DNA of 64,000 nt from Promethearchaeota archaeon (GCA_013375495.1 JABXKC010000011.1:25307-89306); one strand, 5' to 3'. Counted from the first letter of the stretch, positions 45,559 to 54,135 are shown. The notes: generated from the sequence alone by a model not told the origin. Translations and numbers: made by a program.

Positions 45559-46706
45559 AACAAATCTTCTTTATTAAATAGTGTTTTTATAAGCTCAATA
45601 CCATTATATTCTTCTATTAGATTTGCAATCTCCTTAGGGACTAAATTTTTCCAATTCTTATTTTCCTTGCTAATTAATTTTCTAACATTTGACCCGTTAT
45701 ATTTCTTCTTAAAAATTTCTATTTTTTCGCCAATATTTATTCCTTTATTATGAAATAATTGTCGAACCCAGTCACTGTTAGAAAAAATTGTGTCAAACTC
45801 TCCTACTATAGAAAGAACATGGTCAACCCATTTGTTTGCGTTAAATATGTCAGGAATAGGGAAAATCTTAAATCTATTAGAGCTGATTCCTCTCTTATTT
45901 AAAGCAGAAGATATGAAATTTACTCTTTCTTCATAGGTAAATGGATCGCTTTTAATTTTAGAAAGTTGAGAACTTCCAATTCCAATTTTTAATTTTTTGT
46001 AATGTTTTAATATTTTAGTGAGAATATAAATATGACCGTGATGTAACGGTTGGAATCTTCCTACAAACAATGCTATATTTTTTTTTGAGGGCTGTTTCTT
46101 AATTGTTGTATTATCCACTCCAAATTTTGCTAGTAAATCCGTATCAAGCAACTTTTTCCATATTTGTTTTGAATGATCAACTAGCCTTTCATTCTTTAAG
46201 AGATTCAGCATTTCAAATTGATCGTAGAAGCGACTTTCTTTCGTCTCTAATTCATCTGGATTAGGATTTAAATGTACATTATGTTTAACTAAACCTAAAA
46301 ATACATAGGCAACTTCAGTTGATTTCTTATCTTCTTCTGATATCAAATCGTAAAATACTAGTTTTTCAATAAATTTCGGAGGTATTCCAAACTCTTCTTC
46401 AAGTTCTCTTTTTGCTTCCTCCTCGATATCTCCTAGCTTTAGATTTTTTTTATATAGAACATGTCCCGAGGCAGAATCCGTGTAATATTCCGGAAAATTC
46501 TCCTTACTCTTACTTCTTTTTTGGATCAAGTATAAAACTTGATTATTGGGAGAAAAAGAAACTACGAAAAATCGAATTATAAGATGACTAATTTCATTCT
46601 GATGCGCTTTCTTTCTGGTCATAGGAAATACATGCTTTGATATTTGTCCAGAGTGTAAAAATCTAATATCTTTATCCAAAATGCACGCTACGATTTCTTC
46701 GCTCAT
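45555..46706 (-). CDS. Nudix hydrolase-NMN adenylyltransferase fusion
   Basis: The 383-residue protein has an N-terminal Nudix-like domain (about residues 30-190) with a box ending AKRELEEEFGI, and a C-terminal archaeal-type NMN adenylyltransferase (about 210-375) starting ALFVGRFQPLHHGH, with GIGSSQ and YNGSNVRKLI. The NMNAT part makes NAD from NMN and ATP. The Nudix part also recalls type 1 isopentenyl-diphosphate isomerase (FPEYYTDSASGH). Known bacterial fusions have the reverse order, NMNAT then Nudix. It overlaps both neighbours by 4 bp. Confidence 0.85.
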   Translation of the reverse strand: MSEEIVACILDKDIRFLHSGQISKHVFPMTRKKAHQNEISHLIIRFFVVSFSPNNQVLYLIQKRSKSKENFPEYYTDSASGHVLYKKNLKLGDIEEEAKRELEEEFGIPPKFIEKLVFYDLISEEDKKSTEVAYVFLGLVKHNVHLNPNPDELETKESRFYDQFEMLNLLKNERLVDHSKQIWKKLLDTDLLAKFGVDNTTIKKQPSKKNIALFVGRFQPLHHGHIYILTKILKHYKKLKIGIGSSQLSKIKSDPFTYEERVNFISSALNKRGISSNRFKIFPIPDIFNANKWVDHVLSIVGEFDTIFSNSDWVRQLFHNKGINIGEKIEIFKKKYNGSNVRKLISKENKNWKNLVPKEIANLIEEYNGIELIKTLFNKEDLF

Positions 46707-47530
46707 TTCTTATTAACCTCTGGCAGTAAAACTGTAATACTATCTCCTACACTTACTCCAAAATCAACTGCAGCATTTCCTTGATTTTTAGAAATCTCCA
46801 GGAAACCACTTGAACCAACTAAAAATAGTACTGAATTTTTTATAACTTTTTCAAAAAACTGAACAAACTTCCCACTAATTTCCGTCTGTTTTAATTTAAT
46901 CTTCAGAGTTGCTCCATCTTTCAGTGATAGAGAATTGGCTTTAATATTGGTTATAATATTTCCAAAATCATCAATATATTGAATGGTGCAGCTTATTTCT
47001 TTATCAGAAATCTTTTTTAATTCAATAGGATATGAAATTAATTTATTTGGGTTGAAAACTACACCAAAATTACTAAGAGGGATGTCTTTAGTTATGTTAG
47101 CCGCAATAGGGGCCATGATATCCCTACCTTGAAAGGTTTTAGAAATTGGTTTAATAAAATAATCTTCGTTCTTAATTTCTATACATTCTGAAATTTCATT
47201 TGATTCGAATATACCTAAAAAAATCCCGTTGTTTGGTCCAATGAAATAGTAATTATTTACTGATTTTACTACTAAAATCTCTCGAGCACTACCCACACCA
47301 GGATCTACTACGATAATGAAAACAGTTCCTTTAGGATAATATTTGTATGTAGTATTGATAATATATGATGCTTCAATGATTGAAAAAGGAGTAATATGAT
47401 GAGAAATATCAATAATATTAACTTCGGGATTAATATTGAGAATTACTCCCTTCATACTAGAAATATAATGTTGTCCTTTAGAACCAAAATCAGTTATTAA
47501 TCCAATAATCCTTTTATGTAAGTTAGCCAT
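46703..47530 (-). CDS. S-adenosyl-L-methionine hydrolase (DUF62 family)
   Basis: The 275-residue protein shows GLITDFGSKGQHYISSMKG, FIIVVDPGVGSAREIL, GPNNGIF and FQGRDIMAPIAA, all typical of DUF62, the SAM hydroxide adenosyltransferases that split SAM into adenosine and methionine. It is first of a three-gene unit with the Nudix-NMNAT and rtcA genes. Confidence 0.88.
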   Translation of the reverse strand: MANLHKRIIGLITDFGSKGQHYISSMKGVILNINPEVNIIDISHHITPFSIIEASYIINTTYKYYPKGTVFIIVVDPGVGSAREILVVKSVNNYYFIGPNNGIFLGIFESNEISECIEIKNEDYFIKPISKTFQGRDIMAPIAANITKDIPLSNFGVVFNPNKLISYPIELKKISDKEISCTIQYIDDFGNIITNIKANSLSLKDGATLKIKLKQTEISGKFVQFFEKVIKNSVLFLVGSSGFLEISKNQGNAAVDFGVSVGDSITVLLPEVNKK

Positions 47531-47578
47531 CTTAGAGAGACTTTTTTAAAGCATTTTTAAAAATGATTAAGTACTGTA

Positions 47579-48478
47579 TTACTTTTCTTTATATTTTTCA
47601 TCAACTTTATAGAATTCCTCAAGAGCTTTTGATTTCAACCGATATTCTTCTTCTTTGTTAAAATCAACTAATTTCTTTGAAAGGTCACTAGCTTTTTTAT
47701 AAGAAATATACGCAGAATGAAAGTTTTCGTTTCTAAGAAAATTTCTTGCGTCGTGAACATGCTTGTCTCGTTGTTTCGACATATCCGGAACATCTCCGGA
47801 AAAATTAGATTTCTCTTTTAAGGATTCAGCGATGTCGAGAATGTATAATTCTTGAGCAATTTCGGCAGCTTTTTTAAATAATTTTGACGCCTTTTCGTAT
47901 TCTAACGCCTTCAAAGCGGCATCGGCATTATTATATATTCCTGAGATTTTTATGTGTTCTCCTTCTTCTACTTTTTTTAATAAATCTTGAGCAATTTTTC
48001 TTTCTTGCTTCCCTCCACTCAACATGAATTTAGTTATTGCGATTATGTTAGCTTTCAAAACATCTGGCTTAAGAATATCAACTAATGGTTCCAGATGTTC
48101 TAAATAGATATCTCTTAAGAGGGGTTCAAATTCCGTTGGTTGCATATTTATAATAGTTAATCCTAAAACTTCAACTGCTTCTGCTCCCTCCTTTAGAGAT
48201 GATCTATATTTTTCTGGTTTATCACTTTCATTTAATAATAATCCTATAATTATTCCAGACGCTTTTCGCGCTAACTTTCCTTTAAATTCATAAATATAAG
48301 AAAAAATTTGATATTCTTTTAATTTTAATAGGTTATATTCATTCTTTGAATGATCCAAATTAAGTCTTAGAAATAAATCGTTAGTGATTTCAAAATCAGA
48401 TTTAGATTTATTATAGTAACCTAATACTCTGTAATCGGCATCTAGAGGGATTAATATCGCAAAACTTCCTTGTGGCAA
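47579..48478 (-). CDS. Longin-like/TPR-like protein
   Basis: The 299-residue protein begins with a strand-turn-strand pattern (SFAILIPLDADYRVLGYYNKSK) and LARKASGIIIGLLL, which resembles a longin-type fold. The C-terminal half is helical repeats (ALKALEYEKASKLFKKAAEIAQEL, NFHSAYISYKKASDLSKKL), reminiscent of TPR or 14-3-3-like bundles. It is the last of a three-gene unit with two coiled-coil proteins. Function unknown. Confidence 0.55.
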   Translation of the reverse strand: MPQGSFAILIPLDADYRVLGYYNKSKSDFEITNDLFLRLNLDHSKNEYNLLKLKEYQIFSYIYEFKGKLARKASGIIIGLLLNESDKPEKYRSSLKEGAEAVEVLGLTIINMQPTEFEPLLRDIYLEHLEPLVDILKPDVLKANIIAITKFMLSGGKQERKIAQDLLKKVEEGEHIKISGIYNNADAALKALEYEKASKLFKKAAEIAQELYILDIAESLKEKSNFSGDVPDMSKQRDKHVHDARNFLRNENFHSAYISYKKASDLSKKLVDFNKEEEYRLKSKALEEFYKVDEKYKEK

Positions 48479-48547
48479 TTGTTATTCAATTCCTTATCTT
48501 GTTTATAAGTAATATTAATAAAGTTAAATCATAAAAAAATTAGTTCT

Positions 48548-48970
48548 TTATGGTTCTTTACAGCTTATAATTCTATTCGTTTCTTCTCTGATTGACTGAA
48601 TGATATTTAATAATTGAGCATAATAAAGGTTATTTGAAACTGCTTTAGCCGCTTGTCTTATCATTTCAATAGCTTTCTTTTCTTCTTCTGTAATTTTTTC
48701 AATTGATTTCTTTTCATATAATTCTTTTATACTCGCATTAAAATCATCTGATATTGTTTGTAAATTTTCGCTAGACTTCATTCTAAATTGCTTAAGTACT
48801 TCTACGATAAGTCGGATGTTTTCATTAACAGAAATCGTTTCTTCAGAAAATTTTTGCGACATGTTTTGAATTGCAGTGCTCATTTGATTAATTTGAGCGA
48901 TTGTACCATCTAGTGAGGATGTAATTTGATTTATTTTATTTATCATATTATCTAATAATTTTTCGGCCAT
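48548..48970 (-). CDS. Coiled-coil protein, unknown
   Basis: A 140-residue all-helical protein with heptad patterns (MINKINQITSSLDGTIAQIN, SQKFSEETISVNENIRLIVE). No cysteines apart from one near the C terminus, and no membrane segment. It lies between a second coiled-coil gene and the longin-like/TPR-like gene. The three may form one complex. Confidence 0.6.
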   Translation of the reverse strand: MAEKLLDNMINKINQITSSLDGTIAQINQMSTAIQNMSQKFSEETISVNENIRLIVEVLKQFRMKSSENLQTISDDFNASIKELYEKKSIEKITEEEKKAIEMIRQAAKAVSNNLYYAQLLNIIQSIREETNRIISCKEP

Positions 48971-49009
48971 TTTTCACCACTTTTTTAAAATATTATCACT
49001 AAAATTATA

Positions 49010-49414
49010 TTATACTTTATTTTGGGATACATTTTTCATGCTTTTTACTGAACTAATAGCTTCAGAAAGAAGTAGATTTACGGTATCTTGATTAAGTACT
49101 TCTCCCGATAATTTTTCGAATTCCTCTAAGTGAGAAATAAGTGCTGCTAAGGCGTCTAATCCTAATCCTTCTTGAACTTTCAATAATTCCTGTTTTGTAC
49201 TTTCTCCAATCTCTTTTAACACTTCAATATGTTTACCCTTTGTCGTATCTATCTCAACAGAAAATTCTTTCAATTTTTCGTTTAAATTAGAGATTTTCTG
49301 CTCGATATTTTGATTTAATCCGTCTAAGGAGGTTTTTAATCCTTGAATTGCTTGACCAAGCTGAGCTATTCGCCCATAAATTGAATTCAGAAGATCTGTT
49401 AACATTTCTGCCAT
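49010..49414 (-). CDS. Coiled-coil protein, unknown
   Basis: A ~134-residue helical protein with heptads (IYGRIAQLGQAIQGLKTSLDG, NIEQKISNLNEKLKEF). ATG 49414 is 6 nt after AGGTG; the GTG three codons earlier is inside that Shine-Dalgarno. It is first in the unit with the coiled-coil and longin/TPR-like genes. Function unknown. Confidence 0.6.
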   Translation of the reverse strand: MAEMLTDLLNSIYGRIAQLGQAIQGLKTSLDGLNQNIEQKISNLNEKLKEFSVEIDTTKGKHIEVLKEIGESTKQELLKVQEGLGLDALAALISHLEEFEKLSGEVLNQDTVNLLLSEAISSVKSMKNVSQNKV

Positions 49415-49562
49415 GTCATACACCTATGTGATTTTTACTAAAAATATGAATGTTCCTTTTTATGATTTTGATTATAAATATAACAGATTACACCAATAAA
49501 AAAATTTTTATGTTTTTGTGCTTTTTGACTTAATAATATTAGCAAAATTAAAATAATTAGAT

Positions 49563-49713
49563 GGGCCATTAGCTCAGCCTGGTTAACGGCATTTAGAGCA
49601 AGCTTGGCCAACAAGCGCAGGTCTTATAATTGACTCACAATCAGACAAAGAAAGAAAAAATTGATTGTGACAGTAGACGCCTGAGAGCCGGGGTTCAAAT
49701 CCCCGATGGCCCA
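49563..49713 (+). tRNA. trnI: tRNA-Ile(UAU) with introns in the D loop and anticodon loop
   Basis: Acceptor GGGCCAT/ATGGCCC with A73, T-stem CGGGG/CCCCG with loop TTCAAAT. The anticodon stem CAGGT/GCCTG holds the loop CTTATA... with T33 and A37, giving anticodon TAT (49625-49627), which reads AUA. Intron 2 (about 49629-49677) carries the stem TCACAATCA/TGATTGTGA. About 28 extra bases (49587-49614) sit in the D arm and contain a bulge-helix-bulge-like arrangement (GTT/AAC flanked by AAC and AAG). Removing both leaves 74 nt. CCA not encoded. Confidence 0.75.
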
Positions 49714-49784
49714 TTTAAGTTATATTTCCACTCATTTTCAATTGTGTTATTTGTCATTCAATTAATAGCTAAAGATTTAAAAAA

Positions 49785-50465
49785 TTATTTATCTAAATAT
49801 AGAGAGACTAAATTGAGAACCCATTTTTTGATTTGCATTAGATTTTTGAGCAATCCTGCTATAGAACTGTCAGGGAAAGGTTTTTCTTGAGAGAATGTGT
49901 GTACGGTATTCATCCATTTATTTAATGCTAATTGAACCAAACTTGCTCCCTCTGCTTCCATAAAAATTGGTACAACAGCAGCACTTTCTCTGGCATCTCC
50001 AATCGCAAAATAAACTTTACGGTTGATATCTTTCAAAACCACAAAATTTGTACATTCATCCAATTTTCGTTCTACTAAAATCATTTTAAGGAGATCGTTT
50101 TTAAGTACTGTGTCCTTCTTTATAAAAAGTGATTTTCTTTTCTTCAATTTAGGGTGAATTTCGGTATTTAATTTATCCCCCGTGCTACCTTCGGGGAAGT
50201 ACTTTCTAATCCTCAAAGAATTCTCAAGAGCATCAATATTTATGAACTTCTTGGTATTTGAGTAAAAAATCGCTTGGGATCCGCTCTTATATTCTGTAGG
50301 AGACAATTTAATTAAAATGCTTCGCATAGCTACAGAATTACATGTATGATACGCTAATTCAAAAAGCTCTCGTGGAGTTAATTTATCGTAACTTTCTTCA
50401 ATTTCTACAAAAGGCCATTGTGTAATTATTAACTCATTAAATTGCTTTAAAAGTAGATTCTCCAT
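49785..50465 (-). CDS. Hypothetical protein, 226 residues
   Basis: No recognisable family. Sequence includes a basic segment (HPKLKKRKSLFIKKD) and a conserved-looking strand (VYFAIGDARESAAVVPIFMEAEGASLVQLALNKWMNT). Soluble, with no membrane segments. It lies just before SepSecS on the same strand, but with about 100 bases between, so a link to selenocysteine is only by position. Confidence 0.6.
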   Translation of the reverse strand: MENLLLKQFNELIITQWPFVEIEESYDKLTPRELFELAYHTCNSVAMRSILIKLSPTEYKSGSQAIFYSNTKKFINIDALENSLRIRKYFPEGSTGDKLNTEIHPKLKKRKSLFIKKDTVLKNDLLKMILVERKLDECTNFVVLKDINRKVYFAIGDARESAAVVPIFMEAEGASLVQLALNKWMNTVHTFSQEKPFPDSSIAGLLKNLMQIKKWVLNLVSLYLDK

Positions 50466-50562
50466 TATATTAAAACCCTTGATATTTATTATTATATAGT
50501 GCTATTAATTTTTATTTATTTTTATTTAGCCCAAAATAAATATTTAGGATCAGCAAAGAAAT

Positions 50563-51930
50563 TCATTTTGAGACTACTTGAGAATAAGCCTTTTCGAATC
50601 TTTCAACAGCTGAAATGATATCTTGGGATTTTACCCCTATTGCTGCATTTAAAACGATGTAAGGTGTAGGATAATTAGCACAACATGTTCCAAAAATACT
50701 TTCCTCAGGGTTGTATACCCTTGGACCCGTAACTCTTAAGTTGTACAATGCACCCCCTAGCGCAAATAGTTGTTCTTTTTTTAAATTATTCAATGACATA
50801 GCAACAGCCACAGGGTTAAATACATTAAAAATTTTCTCGCCAATTTTTTCAGCAACTTCCTGTAGTTTATCTTCTAGAAGTTTTCGATTTTTTTGTTGTT
50901 CTTCTAATAGTTTTTGATATCCTTCAATTCCTAAAGAAAGCATTGATATAAGAAAATTTACGACTGGTGTTGCAGATGCACGACCAGCGTAGGCTTGGCT
51001 AATTTTAGTAATAACATCTTCGTTTGGTGACGCGATTAAAGCCCCGCCGACAGGAGTAAGAACATTTTTATCCGTTGATTGAATAATAACGTCTATTCTA
51101 CCAGCGTCAATGCCAATTCGGATTAATTTCATCCATTCGGGACTCTGGATACCATAAGCGTTAATAACTATATGGACCAAATCATGTTTTTCTGCAAATT
51201 TGCTTATTTCTTTAATATCGTCATGTTCCCGAGGAGGGAAAAAACTTGTTAAAGAGATAATTGCAAAACAATCATTGTCTAAATGGTCTTCTATGTCTTC
51301 AATTGGGATTCGAACAGCGTCACCGTATATCTTGCCTTTTACAACTTTCCTTTTAACACCTACCAAATCAAAGGCTTTGATTAGAGCATTGTGATCAATT
51401 TGCGGAACGATAACAGTTCTTTTATTAATTAAATTTGGGTTATTCCAATCTGGTTTAAGAGCACCTAAACATAATGCTAAGGACATTCCCGTACATAGAG
51501 GGACAACAATTGCTTTTTTAGCATTTGGTAAGCCAAAATTTTTAAGAAAGTTTAGAGCTAAATAATTGCTGAGCTCATACATTATCGACCCTCCAGGAGC
51601 TTTGGGTTGCGGTGCTGTTAAAAAACCACTCCGTCCAATTCCATGGCAAAATCCAGCGGAAGTTTCTAAGTGTAGACTTGAAGTTATTCTTGCTTCACGC
51701 TCTCCTACCCGAGACGCTTTATCGTCCTTATCAGTATCCATATTAGAAAGGGTTTTTAACAAAAACTTAATTTGATCGTCACTCCAAGCATTCTGAGGAA
51801 CATTTTTCTGTTCAAATAAATTTTGGATAGGTTTTAAGAAATTATTTAATACTAATTGCCCTCTATTTAGCATATTTTCTGGAATTGGAGTACTTTTAAA
51901 GTAATCAATAATCTTACTAAAATCAACCAC
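50563..51930 (-). CDS. spcS: O-phosphoseryl-tRNA(Sec):selenocysteinyl-tRNA synthase (SepSecS)
   Basis: The 455-residue PLP enzyme has VGEREARITSSLHLETSAGFCHGIGRSG (tRNA and phosphate binding), QPKAPGGS and IIQSTDKNVLTPVGGALIA, with the PLP-lysine at about residue 288. It converts phosphoseryl-tRNA(Sec) to selenocysteinyl-tRNA. GTG 51930 is the start, 5 nt after GGTGA. A longer frame from 52011 would run through the tRNA-Sec gene, so that extension is not coding. The tRNA-Sec gene lies just upstream and is probably cotranscribed. Confidence 0.93.
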   Translation of the reverse strand: MVDFSKIIDYFKSTPIPENMLNRGQLVLNNFLKPIQNLFEQKNVPQNAWSDDQIKFLLKTLSNMDTDKDDKASRVGEREARITSSLHLETSAGFCHGIGRSGFLTAPQPKAPGGSIMYELSNYLALNFLKNFGLPNAKKAIVVPLCTGMSLALCLGALKPDWNNPNLINKRTVIVPQIDHNALIKAFDLVGVKRKVVKGKIYGDAVRIPIEDIEDHLDNDCFAIISLTSFFPPREHDDIKEISKFAEKHDLVHIVINAYGIQSPEWMKLIRIGIDAGRIDVIIQSTDKNVLTPVGGALIASPNEDVITKISQAYAGRASATPVVNFLISMLSLGIEGYQKLLEEQQKNRKLLEDKLQEVAEKIGEKIFNVFNPVAVAMSLNNLKKEQLFALGGALYNLRVTGPRVYNPEESIFGTCCANYPTPYIVLNAAIGVKSQDIISAVERFEKAYSQVVSK

Positions 51931-51963
51931 TATGATCACCGAACATATATTAAAATTTGAAAT

Positions 51964-52114
51964 TGGCGGCCCCCAGGGGGATTTTCTTGGAAAAAGCAAT
52001 TCTTCATCCAAATCGAACCCCTATCCCTCCGCAGGATAACTGGGTTTCTTCACTTTTAGTAGATATAAAATTTTTGAAGCCCAGCGTCTGGGACCACCCC
52101 GACCGCCGGGGGCC
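51964..52114 (-). tRNA. selC: tRNA-Sec(UCA) with introns in the anticodon loop and the T loop
   Basis: Nine-pair acceptor stem GGCCCCCGG/CTGGGGGCC (one G-T), a 7-pair D-stem GTCGGGG/CCCAGAC (one G-A) with the loop TGGT, anticodon stem CTGGG/CCCAG and loop CTTCAAA with anticodon TCA (52075-52077), a long variable arm (TATCC/GGATA) and a 4-pair T-stem GGGG/CCCC. This 9/4 layout is that of archaeal and eukaryotic tRNA-Sec. The 28-nt intron at 52046-52073 has a perfect bulge-helix-bulge (CTTC/GAAG with AAA bulges). A second of about 30 nt (51983-52012) splits the T loop. G73 and CCA are encoded. SepSecS is adjacent. Confidence 0.92.
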
Positions 52115-52203
52115 ATAAAACTTATTTCTTTAATGTATTTTATTCGTTATTTTAATTGAATTTTTCGATTATTATTTAACTATTTGCCTATGGAATATTA
52201 ATC

Positions 52204-52881
52204 TTATTTAATAATTCTATCTTTAATATCTTCGCAATTAATTCGACGACAACCTGGCGTCATTAATCCAAGATTATAGACTGTATCAATGAATTTAACG
52301 ATTATATGAGAGGTTGCTCCAAAAATAACATATTTTTTATTTTCTGGAGAAAAGTAGTTAAATTTACCAACACCAATTAGGTCTTCTTTAAGTTTGTAGG
52401 TCTTTTCTTTAAAATTCTCTTTATTCGCAAAAAATGTTATAGGAATTTTTACGATTTCGTTTACCTCGCTCTCCTGTTTTACCAATTTTACATCTGATGT
52501 AATAAAAGCTACATATGCAGTAATGATGAAACCTTTAGGTGTAAGATGATCGTCAATACAACCTAAAATAGTAACATCATTAAAAGGAATTCCAAGTTCT
52601 TCTTCGAGTTCTCTGAAGGCAGTATCTAAATAAGATTTATCTAACTTTAGATCGAATTTTCCACCAGGAAATGACATCTCGCCAGAATGTTTATCGGTTT
52701 TACTTTTGGTTCTTCGAATCAGAACCAAATCATAAGGTTTATCTTTATAGGGTATAATTAAAAAGACAACAGCAGAATTAACGAAATATTCATGCGACAT
52801 GGAAAGACGATCAGGAGAATTAAAATCCTTCAATTTATTTTGAATTAATCGCTCGTTGAAAATGAAGTCCATTTTTATCAA
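52204..52881 (-). CDS. Nudix hydrolase (CoA pyrophosphatase-like), copy 1
   Basis: The 225-residue protein has a Nudix box in a NUDT7/8 setting: GEMSFPGGKFDLKLDKSYLDTAFRELEEELGI, preceded by VVFLIIPYKDKPYDLVLIRRTK. Such enzymes cleave CoA or nucleotide-linked substrates. It is a tandem paralogue of the next gene, sharing ISHxxIVKFIDTVY-type C-terminal sequence. Starts from about 52872-52881; ATG near 52872 is equally likely. Confidence 0.85.
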   Translation of the reverse strand: MIKMDFIFNERLIQNKLKDFNSPDRLSMSHEYFVNSAVVFLIIPYKDKPYDLVLIRRTKSKTDKHSGEMSFPGGKFDLKLDKSYLDTAFRELEEELGIPFNDVTILGCIDDHLTPKGFIITAYVAFITSDVKLVKQESEVNEIVKIPITFFANKENFKEKTYKLKEDLIGVGKFNYFSPENKKYVIFGATSHIIVKFIDTVYNLGLMTPGCRRINCEDIKDRIIK

Positions 52882-52905
52882 GTATTTATGTGTTTGATTA
52901 AGAAA

Positions 52906-53610
52906 TTAAAACTTTTTAGTAATATTGTTCCTATATTTGATATATTCTTTCAAATCTTTTATTTTTTCGAGCTTAAATCGCTTTAATCCTAAGTCCGAAA
53001 AAGTAAATCCGTATAACATTTCTATAAATGTTACAATCATATATGCGGTCGCGCCCCATACTGTATATTTTTGACCATTTTCTTGATCTAAATAATAAAA
53101 GTAAAACACCGGAAATTTATTTCCATCAACATCAATAGCTTGTTCTCGAAATTGCGTTTTAGATGTGAAAAAATCAATAGGAATCTTTAATATTCTCTGA
53201 ACTTCGCTTTCTTGTTTAATCAATTTTTGATTTTTATCAATAATTGCTACAAAAGGAGTAATAATATACTTGGTCATAGTAGGAAAATCGTCAAGACACC
53301 CAATGATTTTAATGTAATCCTTTGAAACTCCAATTTCCTCTTCGGTTTCTCTTAGAGCAGTATCGTTTAAAGATTTATCTTTATCTTCTTCAAATTTTCC
53401 ACCTGGAAAAGACATTTCCCCTCGATGTCTTGTTCCTTGATTCGAGCGGTGAATTAAAATTAAATCATAGGGTTTATCTTTATAGGGAATAATAGAAAAT
53501 AGTACCGCGGAACTAGTAAAGAAATCGTCTCTAAGAGAGATTCTCGAAGGTGACTCACAATTATAAAGTTTGCTCTTAACAAAGCTTTCATCGAAAATAA
53601 AAGAATCCAT
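52906..53610 (-). CDS. Nudix hydrolase (CoA pyrophosphatase-like), copy 2
   Basis: The 234-residue protein has GEMSFPGGKFEEDKDKSLNDTALRETEEEIGV, the same Nudix box as its neighbour, and the matching N-terminal (ESFVKSKLYNCESPSRISL) and C-terminal (GATAYMIVTFIEMLYG) blocks. The two are 24 bp apart, a local duplication. Substrate unknown. Confidence 0.85.
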   Translation of the reverse strand: MDSFIFDESFVKSKLYNCESPSRISLRDDFFTSSAVLFSIIPYKDKPYDLILIHRSNQGTRHRGEMSFPGGKFEEDKDKSLNDTALRETEEEIGVSKDYIKIIGCLDDFPTMTKYIITPFVAIIDKNQKLIKQESEVQRILKIPIDFFTSKTQFREQAIDVDGNKFPVFYFYYLDQENGQKYTVWGATAYMIVTFIEMLYGFTFSDLGLKRFKLEKIKDLKEYIKYRNNITKKF

Positions 53611-53694
53611 ATATTTTAGGAAAAAATTTAAGATGGTAAATATTTTATGATTATAATATTCAATCCTAATAAAATTTTTAGTAAGTGGTTATAA

Positions 53695-53997
53695 GTGAAG
53701 CTCCCTAAAGAACTTAGAGAGAAAAGTGATCTCAGCTCCACAACAAACAAGGGAAAAAGATGTTCTATAAAAGGTTGTGGAGATATCGCCATTAGATCAC
53801 TCTCAGAAAAGGGTTGGAAGTCTTATGTTGAGAAGGCGGATTTAAAATATTTTGAAAATAAGCAACATAAAATATATCTTTGTAAGATACATTATAAAGA
53901 TGCGAATAAATATAGAAAATCCCAAGAAAAATTATATCAGAAGAAAGGCTTTTTAGAAGATTCTACTACTATAGGTAAAGGAAAACGGTGGGATTGA
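53695..53997 (+). CDS. Small basic protein with Cys/His pairs, unknown
   Basis: A 100-residue, lysine-rich protein starting at GTG 53695 with CSIKGCGDIAIRSL and LCKIHYKD, a plausible zinc site formed by CxxxxC and CxxH. It could bind nucleic acid, but there is no clear family. It stands alone between Nudix and SelB regions on the plus strand. Confidence 0.55.
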   Translation: MKLPKELREKSDLSSTTNKGKRCSIKGCGDIAIRSLSEKGWKSYVEKADLKYFENKQHKIYLCKIHYKDANKYRKSQEKLYQKKGFLEDSTTIGKGKRWD

Positions 53998-54009
53998 GAT
54001 AACTATATA

Positions 54010-54135
54010 TTAAGGGATAACATTCATCTGGTTATAAAGAGTATCAAATATAAGATATTCACCATTTATGAGACCAATTGTAAGTAACGATATAGCAATA
54101 ATTAATAGTATAAAACCAATTAGTTTTTTCCTCAT
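54010..54135 (-). CDS. Very small membrane protein, 41 residues
   Basis: Too short to be listed by most gene finders. From ATG 54135 the frame reads MRKKLIGFILLIIAISLL then TIGLING and a polar tail to TAA at 54010-54012. One membrane helix with basic N terminus. There is no strong Shine-Dalgarno. Could be a real small membrane protein or chance. Confidence 0.4.
   Translation of the reverse strand: MRKKLIGFILLIIAISLLTIGLINGEYLIFDTLYNQMNVIP

Noticed and set aside
51931..52011. A longer SepSecS reading frame starting at 52011
   Set aside because: The extra codons run through the 3' half of tRNA-Sec. GTG 51930 has its own Shine-Dalgarno and gives the normal family start.
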